This document shows positions 47,795 through 56,348 of a stretch of 64,000 nucleotides of DNA, piece by piece. A program made the translations under genes and the position numbers. Below the pieces are notes generated by a model that was given only the letters and a program-made list of their open reading frames with translations, was not told the DNA's origin and searched no databases. Location of the stretch: contig CANLVN010000003.1 in the NCBI GenBank assembly GCA_947494705.1, positions 620,001-684,000 of the forward strand, given 5' to 3'. The DNA comes from an uncultured Erythrobacter sp. GTDB lineage: Bacteria > Pseudomonadota > Alphaproteobacteria > Sphingomonadales > Sphingomonadaceae. Position 1 is the stretch's first letter, and every line of letters starts with the position of its first letter.

Positions 47795-48472
47795 TTAGTC
47801 AGCCTCGCGCCGCTCCACCCACTTCATCACCCCACCGGGAAAAGGCGTCCATCGTCCGGTTTCAACGCCTGCCGTCGCCAGCTGATCGCTGGTCCACTGG
47901 TTGCAGGTGTTGCCGAGATGATAGGTGCCGCGAGCGGTATAGAAGACATCGTGCTTGTTATAGCCGGGCATGACCTCGCGTTCGTGATCCGGGGAAAGCT
48001 GCGCGGCAATGGTTTCGGCGAGGGCGCGGTATTCCTCAGGCCTCAGGGTAAGGTCGCGGTAGTCGTCGGCCCGGGCCGGGCGAACATAGTGTGCGACATG
48101 TAGCACCGGGTCTCCCCCTACCAGTGCGCGCGCGGCGACGATCGGGTCCAGATCGGCCCAGGTCGGAGTCTCGAGGAAGAAGGCTTGTTCGCCCCAACTC
48201 ACCGCGATGTGCGTGTAGGGGCGCTGCGTGGCGGCAAGGTCAGTGACGGGAAAGTAAGCGTGCCAGTCCCACTCGGGCGTGGCGACGGGCATCGCGATCT
48301 CGGTATGGACGCCGTTGGAGCCGACCATGATGGTGACGCCATCCTCGGGCTCTTCCCAATCGGCATTGCGCGGTATCGAGGAGCCGATCCATCCGGCGAG
48401 CGCGAAAGTCAGGACAGGCACCAACACCGCTGCGACCAACCATGCCGCAATTCGCACCCAGCTACCGAACAC
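47795..48472 (-). CDS. TIGR02117/DUF2459 family protein
   Basis: GTG 48472 is chosen because it gives an N-terminal transmembrane segment 'IAAWLVAAVLVPVLTFALAG' and overlaps the prmA stop by 11 bases; longer frames inside prmA are not protein-like. The 225-residue product has the DUF2459 signature: 'VGSNGVHTEIAMPV' near residue 52, 'WGEQAFFLETPTWADL' and 'HLGNTCNQWTSDQLATAGVE'. Members are annotated by homology as conserved hypothetical proteins, some near PHA genes in other bacteria. Cys and His in the late motif hint at a papain-like fold. Confidence 0.75.
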   Translation of the reverse strand: MFGSWVRIAAWLVAAVLVPVLTFALAGWIGSSIPRNADWEEPEDGVTIMVGSNGVHTEIAMPVATPEWDWHAYFPVTDLAATQRPYTHIAVSWGEQAFFLETPTWADLDPIVAARALVGGDPVLHVAHYVRPARADDYRDLTLRPEEYRALAETIAAQLSPDHEREVMPGYNKHDVFYTARGTYHLGNTCNQWTSDQLATAGVETGRWTPFPGGVMKWVERREAD

Positions 48473-49382
48473 GCCGCCGCCGCATCCACAGGATCGCCCA
48501 GTCGCCGCGCACAAGCCTCGCCACCGGGCGGAAGCCCGCGCGGCGATGGGCGCGTCGCACAGCCTGTTCCTGTTCTCCCGCCAGCAGCCCCGCGAGCAGC
48601 AGCGACCCGCCTTGCGACACGCTGCGCGCGAAATCGGGGGCAAGCTCGAGCAGAGGCCCGGCAAGGATATTGGCGATCAGCAGGTCGTAAGCCCCGCGCG
48701 CTTCCAGCAGGGGGTCGTCCATCCCGTCGGCGATCACCATCACCATTTCGCCCGGCCCTGCGCCCATCGGGATCGAATTGAGCCGCGCATTCTCCTCGAC
48801 CACTTCGGCGCAGACTGCGTCGATGTCGCTCGCAGTGCATTGCGCGCCGGGCCAAAGGGCAAGCCCGGCAAAGCCGAGCAGCCCGGTGCCGGTGCCGATA
48901 TCGGCAATCCTTCGTGCGACCACGCCGCGCGCTTTCATTGCCCCGAGCATTTCGAGGCAACCGGCGGTGGTGCGATGCTGTCCTGTGCCGAAAGCCTGCG
49001 CGGCAGGAATAACGAAGTCGATCGCGCCCTCGTCGACCGGGAAGTCCGGCGTATGGACATGAAAGCGACCGGCGCGGATCGGCTTGGCCCCTTCCTGGCT
49101 CATCGCGAGCCAGTCGGCCTCGGGCAGTTTCTTAACAGTGATGTCCGGCGCCTCTCCCTCGAACAGACTGCCAAGAGCCTCGACCTGCGCGGCGCGGGGT
49201 TTGCGCGGATACCATCCTTCGAGCACCCACTCGTCAGGGCGGTTCTCCGCGACTTCGCGCCCGGCGATGACTAGGTCGAAATCCCATTCGTCGAGGTCGT
49301 CATGCACGAGCAGTGCGGCCTGCACGACCTTCTTCGGAGCGTGCGCGGTGAGCTTCCAGCTAGCGGACAAAGCTCGCTCCAT
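48462..49382 (-). CDS. prmA: Ribosomal protein L11 methyltransferase
   Basis: PrmA trimethylates L11. The 306-residue protein has the substrate-binding N-terminal domain. The catalytic part has 'VIPAAQAFGTGQHRTTAGCL', the SAM loop 'IADIGTGTGLLGFAGL', 'ASDIDAVCAEV' and 'LLIANILAGPLLELAP' (the NxLxxPL-like motif with Asn). The start overlaps the upstream SDR by 23 bases on the same strand. Confidence 0.92.
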   Translation of the reverse strand: MERALSASWKLTAHAPKKVVQAALLVHDDLDEWDFDLVIAGREVAENRPDEWVLEGWYPRKPRAAQVEALGSLFEGEAPDITVKKLPEADWLAMSQEGAKPIRAGRFHVHTPDFPVDEGAIDFVIPAAQAFGTGQHRTTAGCLEMLGAMKARGVVARRIADIGTGTGLLGFAGLALWPGAQCTASDIDAVCAEVVEENARLNSIPMGAGPGEMVMVIADGMDDPLLEARGAYDLLIANILAGPLLELAPDFARSVSQGGSLLLAGLLAGEQEQAVRRAHRRAGFRPVARLVRGDWAILWMRRRRVR

Positions 49383-50070
49383 TTGCGTCGATAACCGCCC
49401 CGGTCATGCTCGGGGGCGCATCGAGGGCGCAGAACTCGATCACCTTGGCGATTTCTTCGGGGGTCGCTACCCGGCCCAGCGGGATGTCGGCGAGCAAGCC
49501 TGGGCCGCCGCGACTTTCCAGATAGTCGCCCGCCATGCTCGTATCGGTGAAGCCCGGAGTGATGGCGTAGCTGAGGATGCCTTCGGATGCGTAAGCTCGC
49601 GCAATGGTCTTGTGCATCGCCACCATGCCGCCCTTTGCGGCTGCATAATGCCAGTGCGCCGGCGAATCCCCGCGATAGGCGGCACGGCTGGCGACATGGA
49701 CAAGACGGCCACCCGTTCCCTGTTCCTGCCAATGGCGCACCGCAAAGCGCGAAAGCTGTGCAGAGGCGGTGAGATTGATGCGCAGGGTCTCTTCCCAGGC
49801 ATCGAGCCACTCGATGTCTGACGAATCGAGCGCCGATGGCGAGAAAAGCCCGGCATTGTTGACCACAGCCGCGATCTCGCCGCCGCTGCGTTCCAGCGCG
49901 CCTTCCCAAAGCATCTGCGCAGCGAGCGGGTTGGTAAAATCCGCCGCGATACGGTCGACATCGCCCGGTTCGGTGCGGTGGCCTATGACTTTAACCCCGC
50001 GCGCCTCCAGCGTGGCTTGTGCTGCTGCGCCGATTCCGCGGCTCGATCCGGTAACAAGAATGTATGTCAT
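49360..50070 (-). CDS. FabG-like short-chain reductase
   Basis: The 236-residue SDR has 'ILVTGSSRGIGAAAQ', 'VVNNAGLFSPSALDS', catalytic 'HVASRAAYRGDSPAHWHYAA' with Tyr and Lys, and 'GRVATPEEIAKVIEFC'. It is one of at least four SDRs in the window and is not in a fatty-acid operon, so its role is unknown. It is first in the SDR-prmA-DUF2459 overlapping trio. Confidence 0.85.
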   Translation of the reverse strand: MTYILVTGSSRGIGAAAQATLEARGVKVIGHRTEPGDVDRIAADFTNPLAAQMLWEGALERSGGEIAAVVNNAGLFSPSALDSSDIEWLDAWEETLRINLTASAQLSRFAVRHWQEQGTGGRLVHVASRAAYRGDSPAHWHYAAAKGGMVAMHKTIARAYASEGILSYAITPGFTDTSMAGDYLESRGGPGLLADIPLGRVATPEEIAKVIEFCALDAPPSMTGAVIDANGASFVR

Positions 50071-50178
50071 GCAACCCTCTCTTGCGATTTTTGGCGTTCA
50101 AGTCGAGCGCGCTGGCCTTGCCTCATACGCCGACTTCGCTAAGTGAGGCAGGGGCAATCAAGAAGCTATGGGATAATC

Positions 50179-50568
50179 ATGAGCCAAAGACCGCTTTCTC
50201 CGCATCTCCAGATATGGCGGTGGGGCCCGCATATGCTGGTATCGATCCTGCACCGCGCAACCGGCGACGGCATGGCGCTGGTGGGGCTGGGCGTACTGGT
50301 CTGGTGGCTCGGCGCGCTGGCTAGCGGGCCTGACGCTTACGCGACATTCGCGTGGTGGGCGGGATCGCCGCTGGGCTACCTGGTCATGATCGGGCTTACG
50401 TGGGCGTTCTTCACCCACATGATGAGCGGCCTTCGCCACTTCGTCCTCGATATCGGTGCGGGCTATGAACTCGACACCAACCGGTTCTGGTCGATCGCCT
50501 CGCCGGTGATCGCGATTATCCTGACCATCGCCCTCTGGGCTTACATTTTGCTCGGCAAGGGGGTTTGA
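50179..50568 (+). CDS. sdhC: Succinate dehydrogenase cytochrome b556 subunit
   Basis: SdhC anchors complex II and binds haem and quinone. The 129-residue protein has 'RPLSPHLQIWRWGPHMLVSI' with the signature 'SILHRATG' (quinone-site Ser/Arg) and the haem-ligand His in 'FFTHMMSGLRHFVLDIG'. Three helices are visible. It is the first gene of sdhC-sdhD-sdhA. Confidence 0.95.
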   Translation: MSQRPLSPHLQIWRWGPHMLVSILHRATGDGMALVGLGVLVWWLGALASGPDAYATFAWWAGSPLGYLVMIGLTWAFFTHMMSGLRHFVLDIGAGYELDTNRFWSIASPVIAIILTIALWAYILLGKGV

Positions 50569-50571
50569 ACC

Positions 50572-50958
50572 ATGGGTAACGGAACCTCCATCGGCCGCGT
50601 ACGCGGTCTGGGATCGGCGCATGATGGCGCACATCACTGGCTGGCGGCGCGCACCACTGCGGTCGGCAACCTCGTCCTGATGACGTGGCTGATCGTCAGC
50701 CTGCTCCTGCTCTCCGATTACAGCTATGCCGCCGTCACTGCATGGCTGTCGCAGCCGATAGCCGCAGTGCCGATGATCCTGCTCATCATCAGCGTTTTCT
50801 ATCACGCGCGGCTCGGCCTGCAGGTCCTGACCGAGGATTACGTTCACAATTCGGGCTCGAAATTCGCGGTGTTGACCGCGCTCAACCTCATTGCATTCGG
50901 TGCTGGTGCGTTCGCAATCTTCTGCGTCGCCAGCCTCGCACTTACAGGAGCCGCCTGA
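50572..50958 (+). CDS. sdhD: Succinate dehydrogenase membrane anchor subunit
   Basis: The 128-residue three-helix anchor has the N-terminal '[20 protein letters not shown]', typical of alphaproteobacterial SdhD, and '[20 protein letters not shown]' with the haem-ligand His and quinone-site Tyr region. It follows sdhC by three bases, and its stop overlaps the sdhA start by one base. Confidence 0.95.
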   Translation: MGNGTSIGRVRGLGSAHDGAHHWLAARTTAVGNLVLMTWLIVSLLLLSDYSYAAVTAWLSQPIAAVPMILLIISVFYHARLGLQVLTEDYVHNSGSKFAVLTALNLIAFGAGAFAIFCVASLALTGAA

Positions 50959-52805
50959 TGGCAACCTCTCCCGCCAACGCCGAAAGTCTTAAAGGCGACT
51001 ACAAGATCGTCGATCATGTCTATGACGTGGTCGTGGTGGGTGCAGGTGGTTCCGGCCTGCGTGCCACCACCGGCGCTGCCGAAGCAGGGCTTCGCACCGC
51101 GAATATTTCCAAGGTCTTTCCCACGCGCTCGCACACCGTTGCCGCACAGGGCGGGATTGCCGCGAGTCTTGGCAACAACACGCCCGACCACTGGCAGTGG
51201 CACATGTACGATACAGTCAAGGGCTCCGACTGGCTCGGCGACCAGGACGCGATCGAATATCTCGTGCGCGAAGCCCCGCAGGCGGTTTACGAACTGGAGC
51301 ACGCAGGCGTGCCCTTCAGCCGCAACGAAGACGGCACCATCTATCAGCGCCCGTTCGGCGGCCACATGCAGAACATGGGCGAAGGCCCGCCGGTGCAACG
51401 CACTTGCGCCGCCGCCGACCGCACCGGTCACGCCATGCTCCACGCGCTCTATCAGCAAAGCCTGAAATACGACGCGGACTTTTTCATCGAATATTTCGCG
51501 CTCGACCTGATCATGGTCGAGGAAGGCGGGGTAAAGAAGTGCGTCGGCGTGACCGCGATGTGCCTCGACGATGGCACTATCCACCGCTTCCGCGCGCAGT
51601 CGGTCGTTCTGGCCACGGGCGGCTATGGCCGTTGCTATTACACCGCGACATCGGCCCATACCTGCACCGGCGACGGCGGCGGCATGGTGCTGCGTGCAGG
51701 GCTTCCACTGCAGGACATGGAGTTCGTGCAGTTCCACCCGACCGGCATTTACGGCGCGGGCGTGCTCATTACCGAGGGCGCGCGCGGCGAGGGCGGATAC
51801 CTCACCAATTCCGAAGGCGAACGCTTCATGGAGCGTTATGCCCCGTCGGCAAAGGACCTCGCCTCGCGCGACGTCGTCAGCCGTTCGATGGCGCTCGAGA
51901 TGCGCGAAGGGCGCGGTGTCGGCGCGGATGGCGACCATATCCACCTGCACCTCGACCACATCGACCCCAAGGTGCTTGCCGAGCGTCTTCCCGGCATCAC
52001 TGAAAGCGGCAAGATCTTCGCCGGCGTCGACCTGACGCGCGAGGCGCTGCCTGTGACACCGACCGTTCACTACAATATGGGCGGCATCCCGACCAATTAT
52101 CACGGACAGGTCGTCACCATTGGCCCCGATGGCAATCCGGATGCGGTCGTTCCCGGCCTCTATGCCGCAGGCGAAGCGGGCTGCGTTTCGGTCCACGGCG
52201 CAAACCGCCTTGGTTCGAATTCGCTGATCGACCTCGTCGTGTTCGGTCGTGCGATCGGCTTGCACCTCAAGGACACGCTCAAGCCCGGCGACAGCCAGCC
52301 CGAGCTTCCAGCTGACAGCGCCGACTTTGCGCTGACCCGTGTCGACCACTTCCGCTATTCCGAAGGCGGATCGCCCACGGCGATGATCCGCGCCGACATG
52401 CAGAAAGGCATGCAGAAGCACGCCGCCGTGTTCCGCGACACCGCCCTGATGGACGAAGGCGTCAAGGTGCTGGCTGAGCAGAACAAGCGGATGGAGGACA
52501 TCCACGTCACCGACAAGTCGCTGATCTGGAACTCGGACCTGATCGAAACGCTGGAGCTCGACAACCTGATGGGCCAGGCCAACGTGACCATGGCAAGCGC
52601 TGCCAACCGCAAGGAAAGTCGCGGCGCCCACGCGCACGAGGACTTCCCCGACCGCAACGACGCGGAATGGATGAAGCACACCATCGCGTTCTTCGATGGA
52701 TGGGGCGGCAATGGTGGCAAGATCACGATCGATTACCGCCCGGTTCACGAATACACGCTGACCGAAGACGCGAAGTATATCGAGCCCAAGGCGCGAGTTT
52801 ACTAA
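50958..52805 (+). CDS. sdhA: Succinate dehydrogenase flavoprotein subunit
   Basis: SdhA oxidises succinate to fumarate. From ATG 50958 the protein is 615 residues. It has the FAD Rossmann motif '[20 protein letters not shown]' and the covalent-FAD histidine in '[10 protein letters not shown]'. Substrate-binding regions are '[13 protein letters not shown]' and 'HLHLDHIDP'; later come '[12 protein letters not shown]' and '[13 protein letters not shown]'. A terminator follows directly. The iron-sulfur subunit gene sdhB is not downstream in this window. Confidence 0.97.
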   Translation: MATSPANAESLKGDYKIVDHVYDVVVVGAGGSGLRATTGAAEAGLRTANISKVFPTRSHTVAAQGGIAASLGNNTPDHWQWHMYDTVKGSDWLGDQDAIEYLVREAPQAVYELEHAGVPFSRNEDGTIYQRPFGGHMQNMGEGPPVQRTCAAADRTGHAMLHALYQQSLKYDADFFIEYFALDLIMVEEGGVKKCVGVTAMCLDDGTIHRFRAQSVVLATGGYGRCYYTATSAHTCTGDGGGMVLRAGLPLQDMEFVQFHPTGIYGAGVLITEGARGEGGYLTNSEGERFMERYAPSAKDLASRDVVSRSMALEMREGRGVGADGDHIHLHLDHIDPKVLAERLPGITESGKIFAGVDLTREALPVTPTVHYNMGGIPTNYHGQVVTIGPDGNPDAVVPGLYAAGEAGCVSVHGANRLGSNSLIDLVVFGRAIGLHLKDTLKPGDSQPELPADSADFALTRVDHFRYSEGGSPTAMIRADMQKGMQKHAAVFRDTALMDEGVKVLAEQNKRMEDIHVTDKSLIWNSDLIETLELDNLMGQANVTMASAANRKESRGAHAHEDFPDRNDAEWMKHTIAFFDGWGGNGGKITIDYRPVHEYTLTEDAKYIEPKARVY

Positions 52806-52814
52806 TCGGCAAAT

Positions 52815-52854
52815 TGGGCGCGTTTCAGGACTTGGCTTGGCGCGTCCAGTTTTT
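52815..52854 (+). terminator. Probable intrinsic terminator after sdhA
   Basis: TGGGCGCG (52815-52822) pairs with CGCGTCCA (52841-52848), with one G-U wobble and an 18-base loop, followed by GTTTTT to 52854. It lies ten bases after the sdhA stop and closes the sdhC-sdhD-sdhA unit. No gene is evident from here to 53024; the intervening 170 bases show no feature I can support. Confidence 0.7.
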
Positions 52855-53024
52855 CTCGCATGACTGGGGACACCCGGACTACGGCAGATGCGGTTTCACA
52901 TTTGAATGACTTCGCAATAGCTCTGTCCCAGAACCTCCGCTCGCAATGACTGGGCTACCTCGTCAGAGTTCGAATTCTATCAGCCAGAATAGGTCGTGTC
53001 GAAAACTATCGGCGGGACGCGGGT

Positions 53025-53177
53025 CTATCGCGTGGTGGAATCGCGGTAAGGCTTTTCGCGCTTGTCGCGCTCGGGCGCAGATCGGCGACCGAACAGGCCC
53101 AATGCCGGGATCGAGCGCGGGCGGTCAGTCTCGCTTTTCGGTATGGATTCACGTTCCATGATTATCGCGGCGTTCAT
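53025..53177 (-). CDS. Small basic protein of 50 residues, function unknown
   Basis: A minus-strand ATG at 53177 has a strong ribosome site, GAGGAGA, seven bases upstream. This is the best evidence that this short frame is translated. The product is hydrophilic and rich in Arg, Ser, Glu and Pro, with a central 'RSIPALGLFGRRSAPERDKR' and no membrane segment. It lies between sdhA and a C13 peptidase gene, on the opposite strand to both. The frame is open further 5', but that part lacks a start with comparable signals. Confidence 0.5.
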   Translation of the reverse strand: MNAAIIMERESIPKSETDRPRSIPALGLFGRRSAPERDKREKPYRDSTTR

Positions 53178-53313
53178 GCGAATTCTCCTCGTATGGCAGC
53201 GTAATATGCACTCAAGCGCCTGTCCGATTGTAGGAAACTGCCAAGGCTGGAAGGTTGTCGTGTCCCTACAACCTGCTTGACCTGCACGTCCCGCTGGCCA
53301 AGACTTGCAGGCG

Positions 53314-54303
53314 ATGAAGAGGGGCGCATTTTTCTCGATGGCCTTGGCGGCGATGTTTGCCGTCCCTGCAGCCATTGCGCAGGACACCGGACAGCCGGAC
53401 GCGAACCAACCGCCCCCGCATACGCAACCCTTTCCCAATCTCGGCAGCGGTGAAACGCGCGACGAGGTTATCGCAAGTCTCAAACTCGCACCGCAATTGC
53501 GAAGAGCGATGGATGCGCGCGACCTGCTCGACCAAAGACAGCGGCTTGCCGACGCGCTTGAGGGGCTCGCGCCACAGAGGCCCGGCGTGGTCGATGCCTA
53601 TGTGGTCAGTGTCGCGCTCGACAGCGATCCGGTGTTCGCCCGTGAAGCGCGTGAGGCCGGGCGTGTTCTGGCGAGCCGCTATGACGCGAATGGGCGCACT
53701 CTCACGCTCGCTGGGCCTGACGGGATGCGCGACGATCGGCCGCGCGGTTCTATAGACGCGCTACTCGTCGCCTTGGCACACATTGCGGAAGTGATGGACA
53801 CCAGCGAGGACGTGCTGGTGCTGTATTCAACCAGCCACGGAATCAAGCTCGGCGTCACGTACCATTACGGCGACACAGGCTATGGCATTCTCACACCCGC
53901 GCGGTTGAAGCAGGTGTTCGCCGATCTGGGTATCGAGCGTCGTATCCTCATCATCTCTGCGTGCTTTTCGGGCATATTCGTGCCCGAACTGGCGAGCGAC
54001 CACACTGCGATCCTGACCGCGGCCGCGGCGCAGCGCACTTCGTTCGGCTGCGCGCCGGAGAACGACTGGACCTTTTTCGGCGATGCACTTGTCAATCGAG
54101 CGCTGCGCCAGCCGCAAGGCTTGGAAGACGCCGCGCGCGAGGCAAGCCGGACGATCGCGGAATGGGAAACCACCCGCCGCCTGCTCGCCTCGCTGCCGCA
54201 AAACGCATTCGGGGCGAAGGTGAGCACCTGGCTGCCAGCGCTTGAGGCGAGAGGACCGCGCGTGGCGAGCGCCCCGGTAGGGCGGCCCGCGGTCGGCGAA
54301 TAG
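53314..54303 (+). CDS. Secreted C13 (legumain-like) cysteine peptidase
   Basis: The 329-residue product has a signal peptide 'MALAAMFAVPAAIAQ'. The caspase/legumain-clan core has His175 in 'VLYSTSHGIKLG' and Cys217 in 'IISACFSGIF', the expected catalytic dyad at the ends of adjacent strands. This is the bacterial form of PF01650. Substrates are unknown. ATG 53314 is the first ATG ahead of the signal. The stop codon abuts the stop of the convergent fusion gene (TAG-CTA at 54301-54306), with no terminator. Confidence 0.82.
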   Translation: MKRGAFFSMALAAMFAVPAAIAQDTGQPDANQPPPHTQPFPNLGSGETRDEVIASLKLAPQLRRAMDARDLLDQRQRLADALEGLAPQRPGVVDAYVVSVALDSDPVFAREAREAGRVLASRYDANGRTLTLAGPDGMRDDRPRGSIDALLVALAHIAEVMDTSEDVLVLYSTSHGIKLGVTYHYGDTGYGILTPARLKQVFADLGIERRILIISACFSGIFVPELASDHTAILTAAAAQRTSFGCAPENDWTFFGDALVNRALRQPQGLEDAAREASRTIAEWETTRRLLASLPQNAFGAKVSTWLPALEARGPRVASAPVGRPAVGE

Positions 54304-55830
54304 CTATTCTTCGGATTCAATCCGCCGGGCGTCGATAATCTCGACCGGCTCGGCCAGCATCTGTCCGCGCATCGCGCCTTCGCCCTTCTCCGGGTCGGCG
54401 GGCAAGGCATGGATCGCGGAGACCACGTCCATCCCGTCGATAACATAGCCGAACACCGCATAACCGTTCTGCCACACAGGCTCGGCGGCGTCGGGACGCG
54501 CATCGAGGCCGGTCTGATCCTGCAGCATGATCGAGAAGTCGCCATTGGCAGTCCCCGGCTCGCCCATCGCCATCGAGATCGCGCCATTGGTGTGACTCAG
54601 GCCTGTCTGGGTCGTCGGTTCATGCTCGATGCCTGGCAGGATGCGGTCAGGATCGAACTGTGTGCCGCCTTGGATCAGGCCGTTGGGCTGCGGCTCGCGG
54701 TTGAGCTTCATCGCGCGATAGAACACCGTGCCATCGAAGCGATCCTCCTCGACATAACGCAGGAAATTGGCAGCCGTGACTGGTGCCCGCTCGGTTTCGA
54801 GGCGGATGGTGATGTCGCCGAGCGCGGTTTCGAGCACGACGTCGGTGGTTTCGTAATCGACCACCGGCTCCGGCGCGGAAGCGACCATGGGCTCATCGAC
54901 CCGGATCTCGAACTTCATCAGCAATGTGCGCTGGTTGTCGGAGAAATTGTTGTCCGAGACGAGGTAGAGGAAGGTCTTGCCGAATTGCTCGCGCAGGGCC
55001 AGCCCTTCGAAGTTGTCTACGTTAAGCGAAGGGCCGAGCTGTGCCACCACCTCCGCGTCCTCTCCCGAGACGTGGCGCACAATTGCGATGTGGTTGCCGA
55101 CACCGGGTGTGTAGGCGCGCAACAGGACATAGCAGGTGCCTTCGCCGTCGCAGTCGGCGTCGGTCGGCACCGGGGTCGCTCCGTCGAAGGGGGCGGACAG
55201 TTCAAGCTCCTCTACCACTGCGCCGAAGCTGTGACGGCAGTTGGATTGGCCGGGGCGGCTGAATTCGCCGCAAACGAGCGTGTCTTCCCCAATGCGTGCA
55301 AATGCTTCGATCCCGGCATTCGGTCGGTCCGCGCTTACAAAGGGGTCGAGCGAAACCGGAAGCGGTTGCGCGTCGCCTTCCAGATCGGAGTAACCCCAGA
55401 CGCGATGCTCCCTCTCGAACGCGACCATCCAGCCGCCGGTTGGGGCGCGGGTGATGGCTTCGGCATCGGCCTCGTCCTTGCCTCTCAGGCCACTCCCGTC
55501 GGGGTCGTTCAATTCGCCGCGTGCCAGTTCGAGCACATCGATCAGTCGTCCGTCGATCTCGTCCGGTTGGATCGTCAGCCAATGGCCATCATCGCTCACG
55601 GCGTAGAGGCGGTCCTCATGCCAGTCGAGGCTGGATATCCCGCCGATCTCCTCCTCGCCCGGTTCGATTACCAGACCGCCGCGATAGAGCAGTTCGTCCA
55701 CTTCCTCGTTCTCTGCGTCGGCCGGGTCGAGCACGACCGGTTGCGTGATTGCGAAGATATCGTCTTGCGCGGCTGCGGGAGAGAGTGTCAGCGCGGCGAG
55801 GGCGGTGAGGATGGGCAGCTTCCAAGTCAT
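54304..55830 (-). CDS. Secreted phytase-like esterase / cyclophilin PPIase fusion
   Basis: The start at 55830 has GAAAGGA upstream and gives 508 residues with a signal peptide ending 'LTLSPAAAQ'. Residues of about 55-310 form a phytase-like propeller (PF13449 type) with 'EIGGISSLDWHEDRLYAVSD', 'EADAEAITRAPTGGWMVAFE' and 'NVDNFEGLALRE'. Residues of about 329-505 are a cyclophilin PPIase: 'VVLETALGDITIRLE', 'FDGTVFYRAM' with the active-site Arg372, 'LIQGGTQFD' and 'FGYVIDGMDVV'. The two domains usually occur as separate proteins. It is divergent from blaI, with candidate operators in the gap. Confidence 0.85.
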   Translation of the reverse strand: MTWKLPILTALAALTLSPAAAQDDIFAITQPVVLDPADAENEEVDELLYRGGLVIEPGEEEIGGISSLDWHEDRLYAVSDDGHWLTIQPDEIDGRLIDVLELARGELNDPDGSGLRGKDEADAEAITRAPTGGWMVAFEREHRVWGYSDLEGDAQPLPVSLDPFVSADRPNAGIEAFARIGEDTLVCGEFSRPGQSNCRHSFGAVVEELELSAPFDGATPVPTDADCDGEGTCYVLLRAYTPGVGNHIAIVRHVSGEDAEVVAQLGPSLNVDNFEGLALREQFGKTFLYLVSDNNFSDNQRTLLMKFEIRVDEPMVASAPEPVVDYETTDVVLETALGDITIRLETERAPVTAANFLRYVEEDRFDGTVFYRAMKLNREPQPNGLIQGGTQFDPDRILPGIEHEPTTQTGLSHTNGAISMAMGEPGTANGDFSIMLQDQTGLDARPDAAEPVWQNGYAVFGYVIDGMDVVSAIHALPADPEKGEGAMRGQMLAEPVEIIDARRIESEE

Positions 55831-55899
55831 TCGTCCTTTCTGAAACGCCGCTTGCAGAAGAGCAAGCGGGGAAAGGGTCAATTCATGTAGCAGCAATGT

Positions 55900-55931
55900 T
55901 TACAAGCGTAATCGTAATGACTACAGATGTA
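55900..55931. promoter_or_regulatory. Two palindromes resembling BlaI/MecI operators
   Basis: TTAC-AAGC-GTAA spans 55900-55911 and TACA-GA-TGTA spans 55922-55931. The second differs at one position from TACATATGTA, the core of the MecI/BlaI operator as I recall it. They lie between the fusion gene start (55830) and the repressor start (55941), so bound BlaI could control both directions. The inference rests on position and symmetry only. Confidence 0.55.
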
Positions 55932-55940
55932 ATCAAGCGA

Positions 55941-56348
55941 ATGGAGGGAAGCTTGAAGAAGTCTCCGAACAGTGACGACAAGCCTGAGCGCATCAGTGAT
56001 GCCGAACACGCGGTGATGGAGGTCCTGTGGGACCGTGGCACCGCGAGCGCTTCCGATGTGTGCGACGCAGTCTGCGAAACGCGCGACTGGAGCCTTGCGA
56101 CGGTCAAGACGCTGCTTTCGCGCCTCGTCCAGAAACAGGCGATTGCGGCACAGCCCGACGGGCGCCGTTACCTCTATTCCCCGGTAATCGCCCGCGCTGA
56201 ATATGTCGGCGGGGAATCGCGCAGGCTGGTCGACAGGCTGTTCGGAGGGAAGGCGGCCTCACTGGTTGCGCATCTCGCCGAAACCGAGGCCCTCAGTGAG
56301 AATGACCTCTCGGAGATCGAGACGCTGTTGAAGGAGTTGAAGCAATGA
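55941..56348 (+). CDS. blaI: BlaI/MecI-type transcriptional repressor
   Basis: The 135-residue winged-helix regulator contains 'ISDAEHAVMEVLWDRGTASA' (N-terminal helix signature), 'DWSLATVKTLLSRLVQKQA' (recognition helix) and 'GRRYLYSPVIARAEYV' (wing). It ends in an acidic dimerisation helix. The start is uncertain: ATG 55941 lies just after a palindrome, TTG 55953 has GGAGGG upstream, and ATG 55917 would put an operator inside the gene. BlaI repressors are inactivated by a partner M56 protease, and that gene follows with an ATGA overlap. Confidence 0.9.
   Translation: MEGSLKKSPNSDDKPERISDAEHAVMEVLWDRGTASASDVCDAVCETRDWSLATVKTLLSRLVQKQAIAAQPDGRRYLYSPVIARAEYVGGESRRLVDRLFGGKAASLVAHLAETEALSENDLSEIETLLKELKQ

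Noticed and set aside
50844..52748. 634-codon frame antisense to sdhA
   Set aside because: It is a shadow of sdhA codon bias, with no domain or start signal.
55917..55940. Upstream ATG for the BlaI gene
   Set aside because: It would place the TACAGATGTA palindrome inside the coding region, adds residues outside the BlaI family N-terminus and has no ribosome site.
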